This document shows, piece by piece, positions 36,025 through 50,737 of a stretch of 64,000 bases of DNA. Every line of letters begins with the position of its first letter. The stretch's first letter is position 1. The translations under genes were made by a program, and so were the position numbers. The notes below the pieces were generated by a model. The model saw nothing but the letters and a program-made list of their open reading frames with translations. It did no database searches and had not been told where the DNA came from. The stretch comes from Cladorhizidae sp. MBARI D1340-BT2 (lineage: Eukaryota > Porifera > Demospongiae > Poecilosclerida > Cladorhizidae), in contig JAQNBH010000059.1 in the NCBI GenBank assembly GCA_028752905.1, positions 263,001 to 327,000 on the forward strand, given 5' to 3'.

Positions 36025-36530
36025 AGCTTCGTAGATTATCCACACTTCACTGAATAGACTTGTTATACAGCTATTAAGATAGGACTCTCCAAGTGCTCTC
36101 TCTTGATACCAAACATCCATATATTGTGCACACTTCACTGTAATGGACTTGCAAGATAGGTATCTCTCAGTGTTCTCTATCTTGAGCTAAACATGTTAGC
36201 TTCATAGATTCTCCACACTTCACTGAATAGACTTGATATATAGCTCTAAAGGTAGGCCTCTCTCTGTTCTCTCTCTTGATACCAAACATCCGTATATTCC
36301 GCATACTTCACAGTAATGGACTTGATAGAATCACAAGATAGGTTTCTCTCTGCTCTCTCTTGATGCTAAATAGATTCTCCACACTTCACTGAATAAACTT
36401 GATATATAGCTATTAAGATAGGTCTCTCTCTGTGCTCTCTGTTGATATCAAACATCCATAATATTCTGCAAACTTTACTGTAATGGACTTGATATGATTC
36501 GAATGATAGGTTTCATTATGTGTTCTCTAT
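36025..36530 (+). repeat. Spacer, full 506 bp
   Basis: Close to the reference spacer. Confidence 0.95.
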
Positions 36531-38948
36531 CTTGATATTTGCCCTAATTTGGTCTATATGTTTCTCATTTCCCCCCCGAAAATCTTGTTTTTTTGCCGTG
36601 AAGCTCATAACTTTTCTACACTTTACCCAAATAAGATAATTTTTATATCATCGGATAGCCCTTCTAATTATCTGTCTTTTGTACTTGCCAAACTTTTGTG
36701 TACTCTAAGTATTAGCAAGTTATGGTGATTTGAAGTGGTAAGGTTTGTGATTTTTCCTGGCGTTTTCCAGTTGCCAAAGCGGTGGCCTGCCAGTGAAAAA
36801 CCACTACATTTATTGATAATCTGTTCACATGTTGCAGATAAGGGCCTTCTCTATCAGTTGACAAAATCTGGGACTTTGGTCTTGTTAATTAGGGCAGTTA
36901 TGAATTGTACTCTTACTTGATGCTAAACATGTTCTTGATATTTGCCCTAATTTGGTCTATATGTTTCTCATTTTCCCCCCGAAAATCTTGTTTTTTGACC
37001 GTGAAGCTCATAACTATTCTACACTTTACCCAAAAAAGATAATTTTTATATCATCGGATAGCCCTTCTAATTATCTATCTTTTGTACGTGCCAAAATTTT
37101 GAGTACTCTAAGTATTAGGAAGTTATGGTGATTTGAATTGGTAAGGTTTGTGATTTTTCCTGGCGTTTTCCAGTTGCCAAAGCGGTGGCCTGCCAGTGAA
37201 AAACCACTACATTTATTGATAATCTGTTCACATTTTGCAGATAAGGGCCTTCTCTATCAGTTGACAAAATCTGGGACTTTGGTCTTGTTAATTAGGGCAG
37301 TTATGAATTGTACTCTTACTTGATGCTAAACATGTTCTTGATATTTGCCCTAATTTGGTCTATATGTTTCTCATTTTCCCCCCGAAAATCTTGTTTTTTG
37401 ACCGTGAAGCTCATAACTATTCTACACTTTACCCAAAAAAGATAATTTTTATATCATCGGATAGCCCTTCTAATTATCTATCTTTTGTACGTACCAAAAT
37501 TTTGAGTACTCTAAGTATTAGCAAGTTATGGTGATTTGAAGTGGTAAGGTTTGGGATTTTTCCTGGCGTTTTCCAGTTGCCAAAGCGGTGGCCTGCCAGT
37601 GAAAAACCACTACATTTATTGATAATCTGTTCACATGTTGCAGATAAGGGCCTTCTCTATCAGTTGACAAAATCTGGGACTTTGGTCTTGTTAATTAGGG
37701 CAGTTATGAATTGTACTCTTACTTGATGCTAAACATGTTCTTGATATTTGCCCTAATTTGGTCTATATGTTTCTCATTTCCCCCCCGAAAATCTTGTTTT
37801 TTTGCCGTGAAGCTCATAACTTTTCTATACTTTACCCAAAAAATATAATTTTAATATCACCGGATAGCCCTTCTAATTATCTGTCTTTTGTACGTGCCAA
37901 ACTTTTGAGTACTCTAAGTATTAGGAAGTTATGGTGATTTGAAGTGGTAAGGTTTGTGATTTTTCCTGGCGTTTTCCAGTTGCCAAAGCGGTGGCCTGCC
38001 AGTGAAAAACCACTACATTTATTGATAATCTGTTCACATTTTGCAGATAAGGGCCTTCTCTATCAGTTGACAAAATCTGGGACTTTGGTCTTGTTAATTA
38101 GGGCAGTTATGAATTGTACTCTTACTTGATGCTAAACATGTTCTTGATATTTGCCCTAATTTGGTCTATATGTTTCTCATTTCCCCCCCGAAAATCTTGT
38201 TTTTTGACCGTGAAGCTCATAACTATTCTACACTTTACCCAAAAAAGATAATTTTTATATCATCGGATAGCCCTTCTAATTATCTATCTTTTGTACGTGC
38301 CAAAATTTTGAGTACTCTAAGTATTAGGAAGTTATGGTGATTTGAATTGGTAAGGTTTGTGATTTTTCCTGGCGTTTTCCAGTTGCCAAAGCGGTGGCCT
38401 GCCAGTGAAAAACCACTACATTTATTGATAATCTGTTCACATTTTGCAGATAAGGGCCTTCTCTATCAGTTGACAAAATCTGGGACTTTGGTCTTGTTAA
38501 TTATGGCAGTTATGAATTGTACTCTTACTTGATGCTAAACATGTTCTTGATATTTGCCCTAATTTGGTCTATATGTTTCTCATTTTCCCCCCGAAAATCT
38601 TGTTTTTTGACCGTGAAGCTCATAACTATTCTACACTTTACCCAAAAAAGATAATTTTTATATCATCGGATAGCCCTTCTAATTATCTATCTTTTGTACG
38701 TGCCAAAATTTTGAGTACTCTAAGTATTAGGAAGTTATGGTGATTTGAAGTGGTAATGTTTGTGATTTTTCCTGGCGTTTTCCAGTTGCCAAAGCGGTGG
38801 CCTGCCAGTGAAAAACCACTACATTTATTGATAATCTGTTCACATTTTGCAGATAAGGGCCTTCTCTATCAGTTGACAAAATCTGGGACTTTGGTCTTGT
38901 TAATTAGGGCAGTTATGAATTGTACTCTTACTTGATGCTAAACATGTT
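36531..38948 (+). repeat. Monomer run A'-C-A-C-C-B
   Basis: The first monomer is a mosaic: post-spacer 5' half, GGTAAGGTTTGTG as in C, then CACATGTTGCAG as in A. The fifth carries the broken inverted-repeat arm (T at 38504). Confidence 0.95.
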
Positions 38949-39454
38949 AGCTTCGTAGATTATCCACACTTCACTGAATAGACTTGTTATACAGCTATTA
39001 AGATAGGACTCTCCAAGTGCTCTCTCTTGATACCAAACATCCATATATTGTGCACACTTCACTGTAATGGACTTGCAAGATAGGTATCTCTCAGTGTTCT
39101 CTATCTTGAGCTAAACATGTTAGCTTCATAGATTCTCCACACTTCACTGAATAGACTTGATATATAGCTCTAAAGGTAGGCCTCTCTCTGTTCTCTCTCT
39201 TGATACCAAACATCCGTATATTCCGCATACTTCACAGTAATGGACTTGATAGAATCACAAGATAGGTTTCTCTCTGCTCTCTCTTGATGCTAAATAGATT
39301 CTCCACACTTCACTGAATAAACTTGATATATAGCTATTAAGATAGGTCTCTCTCTGTGCTCTCTGTTGATATCAAACATCCATAATATTCTGCAAACTTT
39401 ACTGTAATGGACTTGATATGATTCGAATGATAGGTTTCATTATGTGTTCTCTAT
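38949..39454 (+). repeat. Spacer, full 506 bp (last one in the window)
   Basis: The rightmost spacer; the remaining 24.5 kb has none. It is followed by the same A' mosaic monomer that starts the run at 36531. Confidence 0.95.
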
Positions 39455-42275
39455 CTTGATATTTGCCCTAATTTGGTCTATATGTTTCTCATTTCCCCCC
39501 CGAAAATCTTGTTTTTTTGCCGTGAAGCTCATAACTTTTCTACACTTTACCCAAATAAGATAATTTTTATATCATCGGATAGCCCTTCTAATTATCTGTC
39601 TTTTGTACTTGCCAAACTTTTGTGTACTCTAAGTATTAGCAAGTTATGGTGATTTGAAGTGGTAAGGTTTGTGATTTTTCCTGGCGTTTTCCAGTTGCCA
39701 AAGCGGTGGCCTGCCAGTGAAAAACCACTACATTTATTGATAATCTGTTCACATGTTGCAGATAAGGGCCTTCTCTATCAGTTGACAAAATCTGGGACTT
39801 TGGTCTTGTTAATTAGGGCAGTTATGAATTGTACTCTTACTTGATGCTAAACATGTTCTTGATATTTGCCCTAATTTGGTCTATATGTTTCTCATTTTCC
39901 CCCCGAAAATCTTGTTTTTTGACCGTGAAGCTCATAACTATTCTACACTTTACCCAAAAAAGATAATTTTTATATCATCGGATAGCCCTTCTAATTATCT
40001 ATCTTTTGTACGTGCCAAAATTTTGAGTACTCTAAGTATTAGGAAGTTATGGTGATTTGAATTGGTAAGGTTTGTGATTTTTCCTGGCGTTTTCCAGTTG
40101 CCAAAGCGGTGGCCTGCCAGTGAAAAACCACTACATTTATTGATAATCTGTTCACATTTTGCAGATAAGGGCCTTCTCTATCAGTTGACAAAATCTGGGA
40201 CTTTGGTCTTGTTAATTAGGGCAGTTATGAATTGTACTCTTACTTGATGCTAAACATGTTCTTGATATTTGCCCTAATTTGGTCTATATGTTTCTCATTT
40301 CCCCCCCGAAAATCTTGTTTTTTTGCCGTGAAGCTCATAACTTTTCTATACTTTACCCAAAAAAGATAATTTTAATATCACCGGATAGCCCTTCTAATTA
40401 TCTGTCTTTTGTACGTGCCAAAATTTTGAGTACTCTAAGTATTAGGAAGTTATGGTGATTTGAAGTGGTAAGGTTTGTGATTTTTCCTGGAGTTTTCCAG
40501 TTGCCAAAGCGGTGGCCTGCCAGTGAAAAACCACTACATTTATTGATAATCTGTTCACATTTTGCAGATAAGGGCCTTCTCTATCAGTTGACAAAATCTG
40601 GGACTTTGGTCTTGTTAATTAGGGCAGTTATGAATTGTACTCTTACTTGATGCTAAACATGTTCTTGATATTTGCCCTAATTTGGTCTATATGTTTCTCA
40701 TTTTCCCCCCGAAAATCTTGTTTTTTGACCGTGAAGCTCATAACTATTCTACACTTTACCCAAAAAAGATAATTTTTATATCATCGGATAGCCCTTCTAA
40801 TTATCTATCTTTTGTACGTGCCAAAATTTTGAGTACTCTAAGTATTAGGAAGTTATGGTGATTTGAATTGGTAAGGTTTGTGATTTTTCCTGGCGTTTTC
40901 CAGTTGCCAAAGCGGTGGCCTGCCAGTGAAAAACCACTACATTTATTGATAATCTGTTCACATTTTGCAGATAAGGGCCTTCTCTATCAGTTGACAAAAT
41001 CTGGGACTTTGGTCTTGTTAATTAGGGCAGTTATGAATTGTACTCTTACTTGATGCTAAACATGTTCTTGATATTTGCCCTAATTTGGTCTATATGTTTC
41101 TCATTTTCCCCCCGAAAATCTTGTTTTTTGACCGTGAAGCTCATAACTATTCTACACTTTACCCAAAAAAGATAATTTTTATATCATCGGATAGCCCTTC
41201 TAATTATCTATCTTTTGTACGTGCCAAAATTTTGAGTACTCTAAGTATTAGGAAGTTATGGTGATTTGAATTGGTAAGGTTTGTGATTTTTCCTGGCGTT
41301 TTCCAGTTGCCAAAGCGGTGGCCTGCCAGTGAAAAACCACTACATTTATTGATAATCTGTTCACATTTTGCAGATAAGGGCCTTCTCTATCAGTTGACAA
41401 AATCTGGGACTTTGGTCTTGTTAATTAGGGCAGTTATGAATTGTACTCTTACTTGATGCTAAACATGTTCTTGATATTTGCCCTAATTTGGTATATATGT
41501 TTCTCATTTCCCCCCCGAAAATCTTGTTTTTTTGCCGTGAAGCTCATAACTTTTCTATACTTTACCCAAAAAAGATAATTTTAATATCACCGGATAGCCC
41601 TTCTAATTATCTGTCTTTTGTACGTACCAAAATTTTGAGTACTCTAAGTATTAGGAACTTATGGTGATTTGAAGTGGTAAGGTTTGTGATTTTTCCTGGC
41701 GTTTTCCAGTTGCCAAAGCGGTGGCCTGCCAGTGAAAAACCACTACATTTATTGATAATCTGTTCACATTTTGCAGATAAGGGCCTTCTCTATCAGTTGA
41801 CAAAATCTGGGACTTTGGTCTTGTTAATTAGGGCAGTTATGAATTGTACTCTTACTTGATGCTAAACATGTTCTTGATATTTGCCCTAATTTGGTCTATA
41901 TGTTTCTCATTTCCCCCCCGAAAATCTTGTTTTTTTGCCGTGAAGCTCATAACTTTTCTATACTTTACCCAAAAAAGATAATTTTAATATCACCGGATAG
42001 CCCTTCTAATTATCTGTCTTTTGTACGTGCCAAAATTTTGAGTACTCTAAGTATTAGGAAGTTATGGTGATTTGAATTGGTAAGGTTTGTGATTTTTCCT
42101 GGCGTTTTCCAGTTGCCAAAGCGGTGGCCTGCCAGTGAAAAACCACTACATTTATTGATAATCTGTTCACATTTTGCAGATAAGGGCCTTCTCTATCAGT
42201 TGACAAAATCTGGGACTTTGGTCTTGTTAATTAGGGCAGTTATGAATTGTACTCTTACTTGATGCTAAACATGTT

Positions 42276-42677
42276 CTTGATATTTGCCCTAATTTGGTCT
42301 ATATGTTTCTCATTTTCCCCCCGAAAATCTTGTTTTTTGACCGTGAAGCTCATAACTATTCTACACTTTACCCAAAAAAGATAATTTTTATATCATCGGA
42401 TAGCCCTTCTAATTATCTATCTTTTGTACGTGCCAAAATTTGAGTACTCTAAGTATTAGGAAGTTATGGTGATTTGAAGTGGTAAGGTTTGGGATTTTTC
42501 CTGGCGTTTTCCAGTTGCCAAAGCGGTGGCCTGCCAGTGAAAAACCACTACATTTATTGATAATCTGTTCACATGTTGCAGATAAGGGCCTTCTCTATCA
42601 GTTGACAAAATCTGGGACTTTGGTCTTGTTAATTAGGGCAGTTATGAATTGTACTCTTACTTGATGCTAAACATGTT
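42276..42677 (+). repeat. 402-bp monomer
   Basis: Reads CCAAAATTTGAG where its neighbours have CCAAAATTTTGAG, a one-T loss. The 3' half is A class although the preceding monomers are C. Confidence 0.93.
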
Positions 42678-45095
42678 CTTGATATTTGCCCTAATTTGGT
42701 CTATATGTTTCTCATTTCCCCCCCGAAAATCTTGTTTTTTTGCCGTGAAGCTCATAACTTTTCTACACTTTACCCAAATAAGATAATTTTTATATCATCG
42801 GATAGCCCTTCTAATTATCTGTCTTTTGTACTTGCCAAACTTTTGTGTACTCTAAGTATTAGCAAGTTATGGTGATTTGAAGTGGTAAGGTTTGGGATTT
42901 TTCCTGGCGTTTTCCAGTTGCCAAAGCGGTGGCCTGCCAGTGAAAAACCACTACATTTATTGATAATCTGTTCACATGTTGCAGATAAGGGCCTTCTCTA
43001 TCAGTTGACAAAATCTGGGACTTTGGTCTTGTTAATTAGGGCAGTTATGAATTGTACTCTTACTTGATGCTAAACATGTTCTTGATATTTGCCCTAATTT
43101 GGTCTATATGTTTCTCATTTCCCCCCCGAAAATCTTGTTTTTTTGCCGTGAAGCTCATAACTTTTCTACACTTTACCCAAATAAGATAATTTTTATATCA
43201 TCGGATAGCCCTTCTAATTATCTGTCTTTTGTACTTGCCAAACTTTTGTGTACTCTAAGTATTAGCAAGTTATGGTGATTTGAAGTGGTAAGGTTTGGGA
43301 TTTTTCCTGGCGTTTTCCAGTTGCCAAAGCGGTGGCCTGCCAGTGAAAAACCACTACATTTATTGATAATCTGTTCACATGTTGCAGATAAGGGCCTTCT
43401 CTATCAGTTGACAAAATCTGGGACTTTGGTCTTGTTAATTAGGGCAGTTATGAATTGTACTCTTACTTGATGCTAAACATGTTCTTGATATTTGCCCTAA
43501 TTTGGTCTATATGTTTCTCATTTCCCCCCCGAAAATCTTGTTTTTTGACCGTGAAGCTCATAACTATTCTACACTTTACCCAAAAAAGATAATTTTTATA
43601 TCATCGGATAGCCCTTCCAATTATCTATCTTTTGTACGTACCAAAATTTTGAGTACTCTAAGTATTAGGAAGTTATGGTGATTTGAAGTGGTAAGGTTTG
43701 TGATTTTTCCTGGCGTTTTCCAGTTGCCAAAGCGGTGGCCTGCCAGTGAAAAACCACTACATTTATTGATAATCTGTTCACATTTTGCAGATAAGGGCCT
43801 TCTCTATCAGTTGACAAAATCTGGGACTTTGGTCTTGTTAATTAGGGCAGTTATGAATTGTACTCTTACTTGATGCTAAACATGTTCTTGATATTTGCCC
43901 TAATTTGGTCTATATGTTTCTCATTTTCCCCCCGAAAATCTTGTTTTTTGACCGTGAAGCTCATAACTATTCTACACTTTACCGAAAAAAGATAATTTTT
44001 ATATCATCGGATAGCCCTTCTAATTATCTATCTTTTGTACGTGCCAAAATTTTGAGTACTCTAAGTATTAGGAAGTTATGGTGATTTGAATTGGTAAGGT
44101 TTGTGATTTTTCCTGGCGTTTTCCAGTTGCCAAAGCGGTGGCCTGCCAGTGAAAAACCACTACATTTATTGATAATCTGTTCACATTTTGCAGATAAGGG
44201 CCTTCTCTATCAGTTGACAAAATCTGGGACTTTGGTCTTGTTAATTAGGGCAGTTATGAATTGTACTCTTACTTGATGCTAAACATGTTCTTGATATTTG
44301 CCCTAATTTGGTCTATATGTTTCTCATTTCCCCCCCGAAAATCTTGTTTTTTTGCCGTGAAGCTCATAACTTTTCTATACTTTACCCAAAAAAGATAATT
44401 TTAATATCACCGGATAGCCCTTCTAATTATCTGTCTTTTGTACGTGCCAAAATTTTGAGTACTCTAAGTATTAGGAAGTTATGGTGATTTGAATTGGTAA
44501 GGTTTGTGATTTTTCCTGGCGTTTTCCAGTTGCCAAAGCGGTGGCCTGCCAGTGAAAAACCACTACATTTATTGATAATCTGTTCACATTTTGCAGATAA
44601 GGGCCTTCTCTATCAGTTGACAAAATCTGGGACTTTGGTCTTGTTAATTAGGGCAGTTATGAATTGTACTCTTACTTGATGCTAAACATGTTCTTGATAT
44701 TTGCCCTAATTTGGTCTATATGTTTCTCATTTCCCCCCCGAAAATCTTGTTTTTTGACCGTGAAGCTCATAACTATTCTACACTTTACCCAAAAAAGATA
44801 ATTTTTATATCATCGGATAGCCCTTCTAATTATCTATCTTTTGTACGTACCAAAATTTTGAGTACTCTAAGTATTAGCAAGTTATGGTGATTTGAAGTGG
44901 TAAGGTTTGGGATTTTTCCTGGCGTTTTCCAGTTGCCAAAGCGGTGGCCTGCCAGTGAAAAACCACTACATTTATTGATAATCTGTTCACATGTTGCAGA
45001 TAAGGGCCTTCTCTATCAGTTGACAAAATCTGGGACTTTGGTCTTGTTAATTAGGGCAGTTATGAATTGTACTCTTACTTGATGCTAAACATGTT

Positions 45096-47110
45096 CTTGA
45101 TATTTGCCCTAATTTGGTCTATATGTTTCTCATTTCCCCCCCGAAAATCTTGTTTTTTTGCCGTGAAGCTCATAACTTTTCTACACTTTACCCAAATAAG
45201 ATAATTTTTATATCATCGGATAGCCCTTCTAATTATCTGTCTTTTGTACTTGCCAAACTTTTGTGTACTCTAAGTATTAGCAAGTTATGGTGATTTGAAG
45301 TGGTAAGGTTTGGGATTTTTCCTGGCGTTTTCCAGTTGCCAAAGCGGTGGCCTGCCAGTGAAAAACCACTACATTTATTGATAATCTGTTCACATTTTGC
45401 AGATAAGGGCCTTCTCTATCAGTTGACAAAATCTGGGACTTTGGTCTTGTTAATTAGGGCAGTTATGAATTGTACTCTTACTTGATGCTAAACATGTTCT
45501 TGATATTTGCCCTAATTTGGTCTATATGTTTCTCATTTCCCCCCCGAAAATCTTGTTTTTTGACCGTGAAGCTCATAACTATTCTACACTTTACCCAAAA
45601 AAGATAATTTTTATATCATCGGATAGCCCTTCTAATTATCTATCTTTTGTACGTGCCAAAATTTTGAGTACTCTAAGTATTAGGAAGTTATGGTGATTTG
45701 AATTGGTAAGGTTTGTGATTTTTCCTGGCGTTTTCCAGTTGCCAAAGCGGTGGCCTGCCTGTGAAAAACCACTACATTTATTGATAATCTGTTCACATTT
45801 TGCAGATAAGGGCCTTCTCTATCAGTTGACAAAATCTGGGACTTTGGTCTTGTTAATTAGGGCAGTTATGAATTGTACTCTTACTTGATGCTAAACATGT
45901 TCTTGATATTTGCCCTAATTTGGTCTATATGTTTCTCATTTCCCCCCCGAAAATCTTGTTTTTTTGCCGTGAAGCTCATAACTTTTCTATACTTTACCCA
46001 AAAAAGATAATTTTAATATCACCGGATAGCCCTTCTAATTATCTGTCTTTTGTACGTGCCAAAATTTTGAGTACTCTAAGTATTAGGAAGTTATGGTGAT
46101 TTGAAGTGGTACGGTTTGTGATTTTTCCTGGCGTTTTCCAGTTGCCAAAGCGGTGGCCTGCCAGTGAAAAACCACTACATTTATTGATAATCTGTTCACA
46201 TTTTGCAGATAAGGGCCTTCTCTATCAGTTGACAAAATCTGGGACTTTGGTCTTGTTAATTAGGGCAGTTATGAATTGTACTCTTACTTGATGCTAAACA
46301 TGTTCTTGATATTTGCCCTAATTTGGTCTATATGTTTCTCATTTCCCCCCCGAAAATCTTGTTTTTTTGCCGTGAAGCTCATAACTTTTCTATACTTTAC
46401 CCAAAAAAGATAATTTTAATATCACCGGATAGCCCTTCTAATTATCTGTCTTTTGTACGTGCCAAAATTTTGAGTACTCTAAGTATTAGGAAGTTATGGT
46501 GATTTGAAGTGGTAAGGTTTGTGATTTTTCCTGGCGTTTTCCAGTTGCCAAAGCGGTGGCCTGCCAGTGAAAAACCACTACATTTATTGATAATCTGTTC
46601 ACATTTTGCAGATAAGGGCCTTCTCTATCAGTTGACAAAATCTGGGACTTTGGTCTTGTTAATTAGGGCAGTTATGAATTGTACTCTTACTTGATGCTAA
46701 ACATGTTCTTGATATTTGCCCTAATTTGGTCTATATGTTTCTCATTTCCCCCCCGAAAATCTTGTTTTTTGGCCGTGAAGCTCATAACTTTTCTACACTT
46801 TACCCAAATAAGATAATTTTTATATCATCGGATAGCCCTTCTAATTATCTGTCTTTTGTACTTGCCAAACTTTTGTGTACTCTAAGTATTAGCAAGTTAT
46901 GGTGATTTGAAGTGGTAAGGTTTGGGATTTTTCCTGGCGTTTTCCAGTTGCCAAAGCGGTGGCCTGCCAGTGAAAAACCACTACATTTATTGATAATCTG
47001 TTCACATGTTGCAGATAAGGGCCTTCTCTATCAGTTGACAAAATCTGGGACTTTGGTCTTGTTAATTAGGGCAGTTATGAATTGTACTCTTACTTGATGC
47101 TAAACATGTT
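45096..47110 (+). repeat. 2015-bp five-monomer higher-order repeat, copy 1
   Basis: Five distinguishable monomers in order: an A/C hybrid; a monomer with CTGCCTGTG (others have CTGCCAGTG); one with GGTACGG; a plain C; and an A with TTTTTTGGCCGTG. Confidence 0.88.
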
Positions 47111-49125
47111 CTTGATATTTGCCCTAATTTGGTCTATATGTTTCTCATTTCCCCCCCGAAAATCTTGTTTTTTTGCCGTGAAGCTCATAACTTTTCTACA
47201 CTTTACCCAAATAAGATAATTTTTATATCATCGGATAGCCCTTCTAATTATCTGTCTTTTGTACTTGCCAAACTTTTGTGTACTCTAAGTATTAGCAAGT
47301 TATGGTGATTTGAAGTGGTAAGGTTTGGGATTTTTCCTGGCGTTTTCCAGTTGCCAAAGCGGTGGCCTGCCAGTGAAAAACCACTACATTTATTGATAAT
47401 CTGTTCACATTTTGCAGATAAGGGCCTTCTCTATCAGTTGACAAAATCTGGGACTTTGGTCTTGTTAATTAGGGCAGTTATGAATTGTACTCTTACTTGA
47501 TGCTAAACATGTTCTTGATATTTGCCCTAATTTGGTCTATATGTTTCTCATTTTCCCCCCGAAAATCTTGTTTTTTGACCGTGAAGCTCATAACTATTCT
47601 ACACTTTACCCAAAAAAGATAATTTTTATATCATCGGATAGCCCTTCTAATTATCTATCTTTTGTACGTGCCAAAATTTTGAGTACTCTAAGTATTAGGA
47701 AGTTATGGTGATTTGAATTGGTAAGGTTTGTGATTTTTCCTGGCGTTTTCCAGTTGCCAAAGCGGTGGCCTGCCTGTGAAAAACCACTACATTTATTGAT
47801 AATCTGTTCACATTTTGCAGATAAGGGCCTTCTCTATCAGTTGACAAAATCTGGGACTTTGGTCTTGTTAATTAGGGCAGTTATGAATTGTACTCTTACT
47901 TGATGCTAAACATGTTCTTGATATTTGCCCTAATTTGGTCTATATGTTTCTCATTTCCCCCCCGAAAATCTTGTTTTTTTGCCGTGAAGCTCATAACTTT
48001 TCTATACTTTACCCAAAAAAGATAATTTTAATATCACCGGATAGCCCTTCTAATTATCTGTCTTTTGTACGTGCCAAAATTTTGAGTACTCTAAGTATTA
48101 GGAAGTTATGGTGATTTGAAGTGGTACGGTTTGTGATTTTTCCTGGCGTTTTCCAGTTGCCAAAGCGGTGGCCTGCCAGTGAAAAACCACTACATTTATT
48201 GATAATCTGTTCACATTTTGCAGATAAGGGCCTTCTCTATCAGTTGACAAAATCTGGGACTTTGGTCTTGTTAATTAGGGCAGTTATGAATTGTACTCTT
48301 ACTTGATGCTAAACATGTTCTTGATATTTGCCCTAATTTGGTCTATATGTTTCTCATTTCCCCCCCGAAAATCTTGTTTTTTTGCCGTGAAGCTCATAAC
48401 TTTTCTATACTTTACCCAAAAAAGATAATTTTAATATCACCGGATAGCCCTTCTAATTATCTGTCTTTTGTACGTGCCAAAATTTTGAGTACTCTAAGTA
48501 TTAGGAAGTTATGGTGATTTGAAGTGGTAAGGTTTGTGATTTTTCCTGGCGTTTTCCAGTTGCCAAAGCGGTGGCCTGCCAGTGAAAAACCACTACATTT
48601 ATTGATAATCTGTTCACATTTTGCAGATAAGGGCCTTCTCTATCAGTTGACAAAATCTGGGACTTTGGTCTTGTTAATTAGGGCAGTTATGAATTGTACT
48701 CTTACTTGATGCTAAACATGTTCTTGATATTTGCCCTAATTTGGTCTATATGTTTCTCATTTCCCCCCCGAAAATCTTGTTTTTTGGCCGTGAAGCTCAT
48801 AACTTTTCTACACTTTACCCAAATAAGATAATTTTTATATCATCGGATAGCCCTTCTAATTATCTGTCTTTTGTACTTGCCAAACTTTTGTGTACTCTAA
48901 GTATTAGCAAGTTATGGTGATTTGAAGTGGTAAGGTTTGGGATTTTTCCTGGCGTTTTCCAGTTGCCAAAGCGGTGGCCTGCCAGTGAAAAACCACTACA
49001 TTTATTGATAATCTGTTCACATGTTGCAGATAAGGGCCTTCTCTATCAGTTGACAAAATCTGGGACTTTGGTCTTGTTAATTAGGGCAGTTATGAATTGT
49101 ACTCTTACTTGATGCTAAACATGTT
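47111..49125 (+). repeat. 2015-bp five-monomer higher-order repeat, copy 2
   Basis: Same five marked monomers in the same order. The CTGCCTGTG monomer has TTTTCCCCCC here but TTTCCCCCCC in copy 1. Confidence 0.88.
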
Positions 49126-50737
49126 CTTGATATTTGCCCTAATTTGGTCTATATGTTTCTCATTTCCCCCCCGAAAATCTTGTTTTTTGACCGTGAAGCT
49201 CATAACTATTCTACACTTTACCCAAAAAAGATAATTTTTATATCATCGGATAGCCCTTCTAATTATCTATCTTTTGTACGTGCCAAAATTTTGAGTACTC
49301 TAAGTATTAGGAAGTTATGGTGATTTGAATTGGTAAGGTTTGTGATTTTTCCTGGCGTTTTCCAGTTGCCAAAGCGGTGGCCTGCCTGTGAAAAACCACT
49401 ACATTTATTGATAATCTGTTCACATTTTGCAGATAAGGGCCTTCTCTATCAGTTGACAAAATCTGGGACTTTGGTCTTGTTAATTAGGGCAGTTATGAAT
49501 TGTACTCTTACTTGATGCTAAACATGTTCTTGATATTTGCCCTAATTTGGTCTATATGTTTCTCATTTCCCCCCCGAAAATCTTGTTTTTTTGCCGTGAA
49601 GCTCATAACTTTTCTATACTTTACCCAAAAAAGATAATTTTAATATCACCGGATAGCCCTTCTAATTATCTGTCTTTTGTACGTGCCAAAATTTTGAGTA
49701 CTCTAAGTATTAGGAAGTTATGGTGATTTGAAGTGGTACGGTTTGTGATTTTTCCTGGCGTTTTCCAGTTGCCAAAGCGGTGGCCTGCCAGTGAAAAACC
49801 ACTACATTTATTGATAATCTGTTCACATTTTGCAGATAAGGGCCTTCTCTATCAGTTGACAAAATCTGGGACTTTGGTCTTGTTAATTAGGGCAGTTATG
49901 AATTGTACTCTTACTTGATGCTAAACATGTTCTTGATATTTGCCCTAATTTGGTCTATATGTTTCTCATTTCCCCCCCGAAAATCTTGTTTTTTTGCCGT
50001 GAAGCTCATAACTTTTCTATACTTTACCCAAAAAAGATAATTTTAATATCACCGGATAGCCCTTCTAATTATCTGTCTTTTGTACGTGCCAAAATTTTGA
50101 GTACTCTAAGTATTAGGAAGTTATGGTGATTTGAAGTGGTAAGGTTTGTGATTTTTCCTGGCGTTTTCCAGTTGCCAAAGCGGTGGCCTGCCAGTGAAAA
50201 ACCACTACATTTATTGATAATCTGTTCACATTTTGCAGATAAGGGCCTTCTCTATCAGTTGACAAAATCTGGGACTTTGGTCTTGTTAATTAGGGCAGTT
50301 ATGAATTGTACTCTTACTTGATGCTAAACATGTTCTTGATATTTGCCCTAATTTGGTCTATATGTTTCTCATTTCCCCCCCGAAAATCTTGTTTTTTGGC
50401 CGTGAAGCTCATAACTTTTCTACACTTTACCCAAATAAGATAATTTTTATATCATCGGATAGCCCTTCTAATTATCTGTCTTTTGTACTTGCCAAACTTT
50501 TGTGTACTCTAAGTATTAGCAAGTTATGGTGATTTGAAGTGGTAAGGTTTGGGATTTTTCCTGGCGTTTTCCAGTTGCCAAAGCGGTGGCCTGCCAGTGA
50601 AAAACCACTACATTTATTGATAATCTGTTCACATGTTGCAGATAAGGGCCTTCTCTATCAGTTGACAAAATCTGGGACTTTGGTCTTGTTAATTAGGGCA
50701 GTTATGAATTGTACTCTTACTTGATGCTAAACATGTT
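49126..50737 (+). repeat. Four-monomer variant of the 2015-bp repeat, copy 3 (1612 bp)
   Basis: The hybrid monomer is missing; the other four marked monomers follow in order. A one-unit deletion by unequal exchange explains it. Confidence 0.87.
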
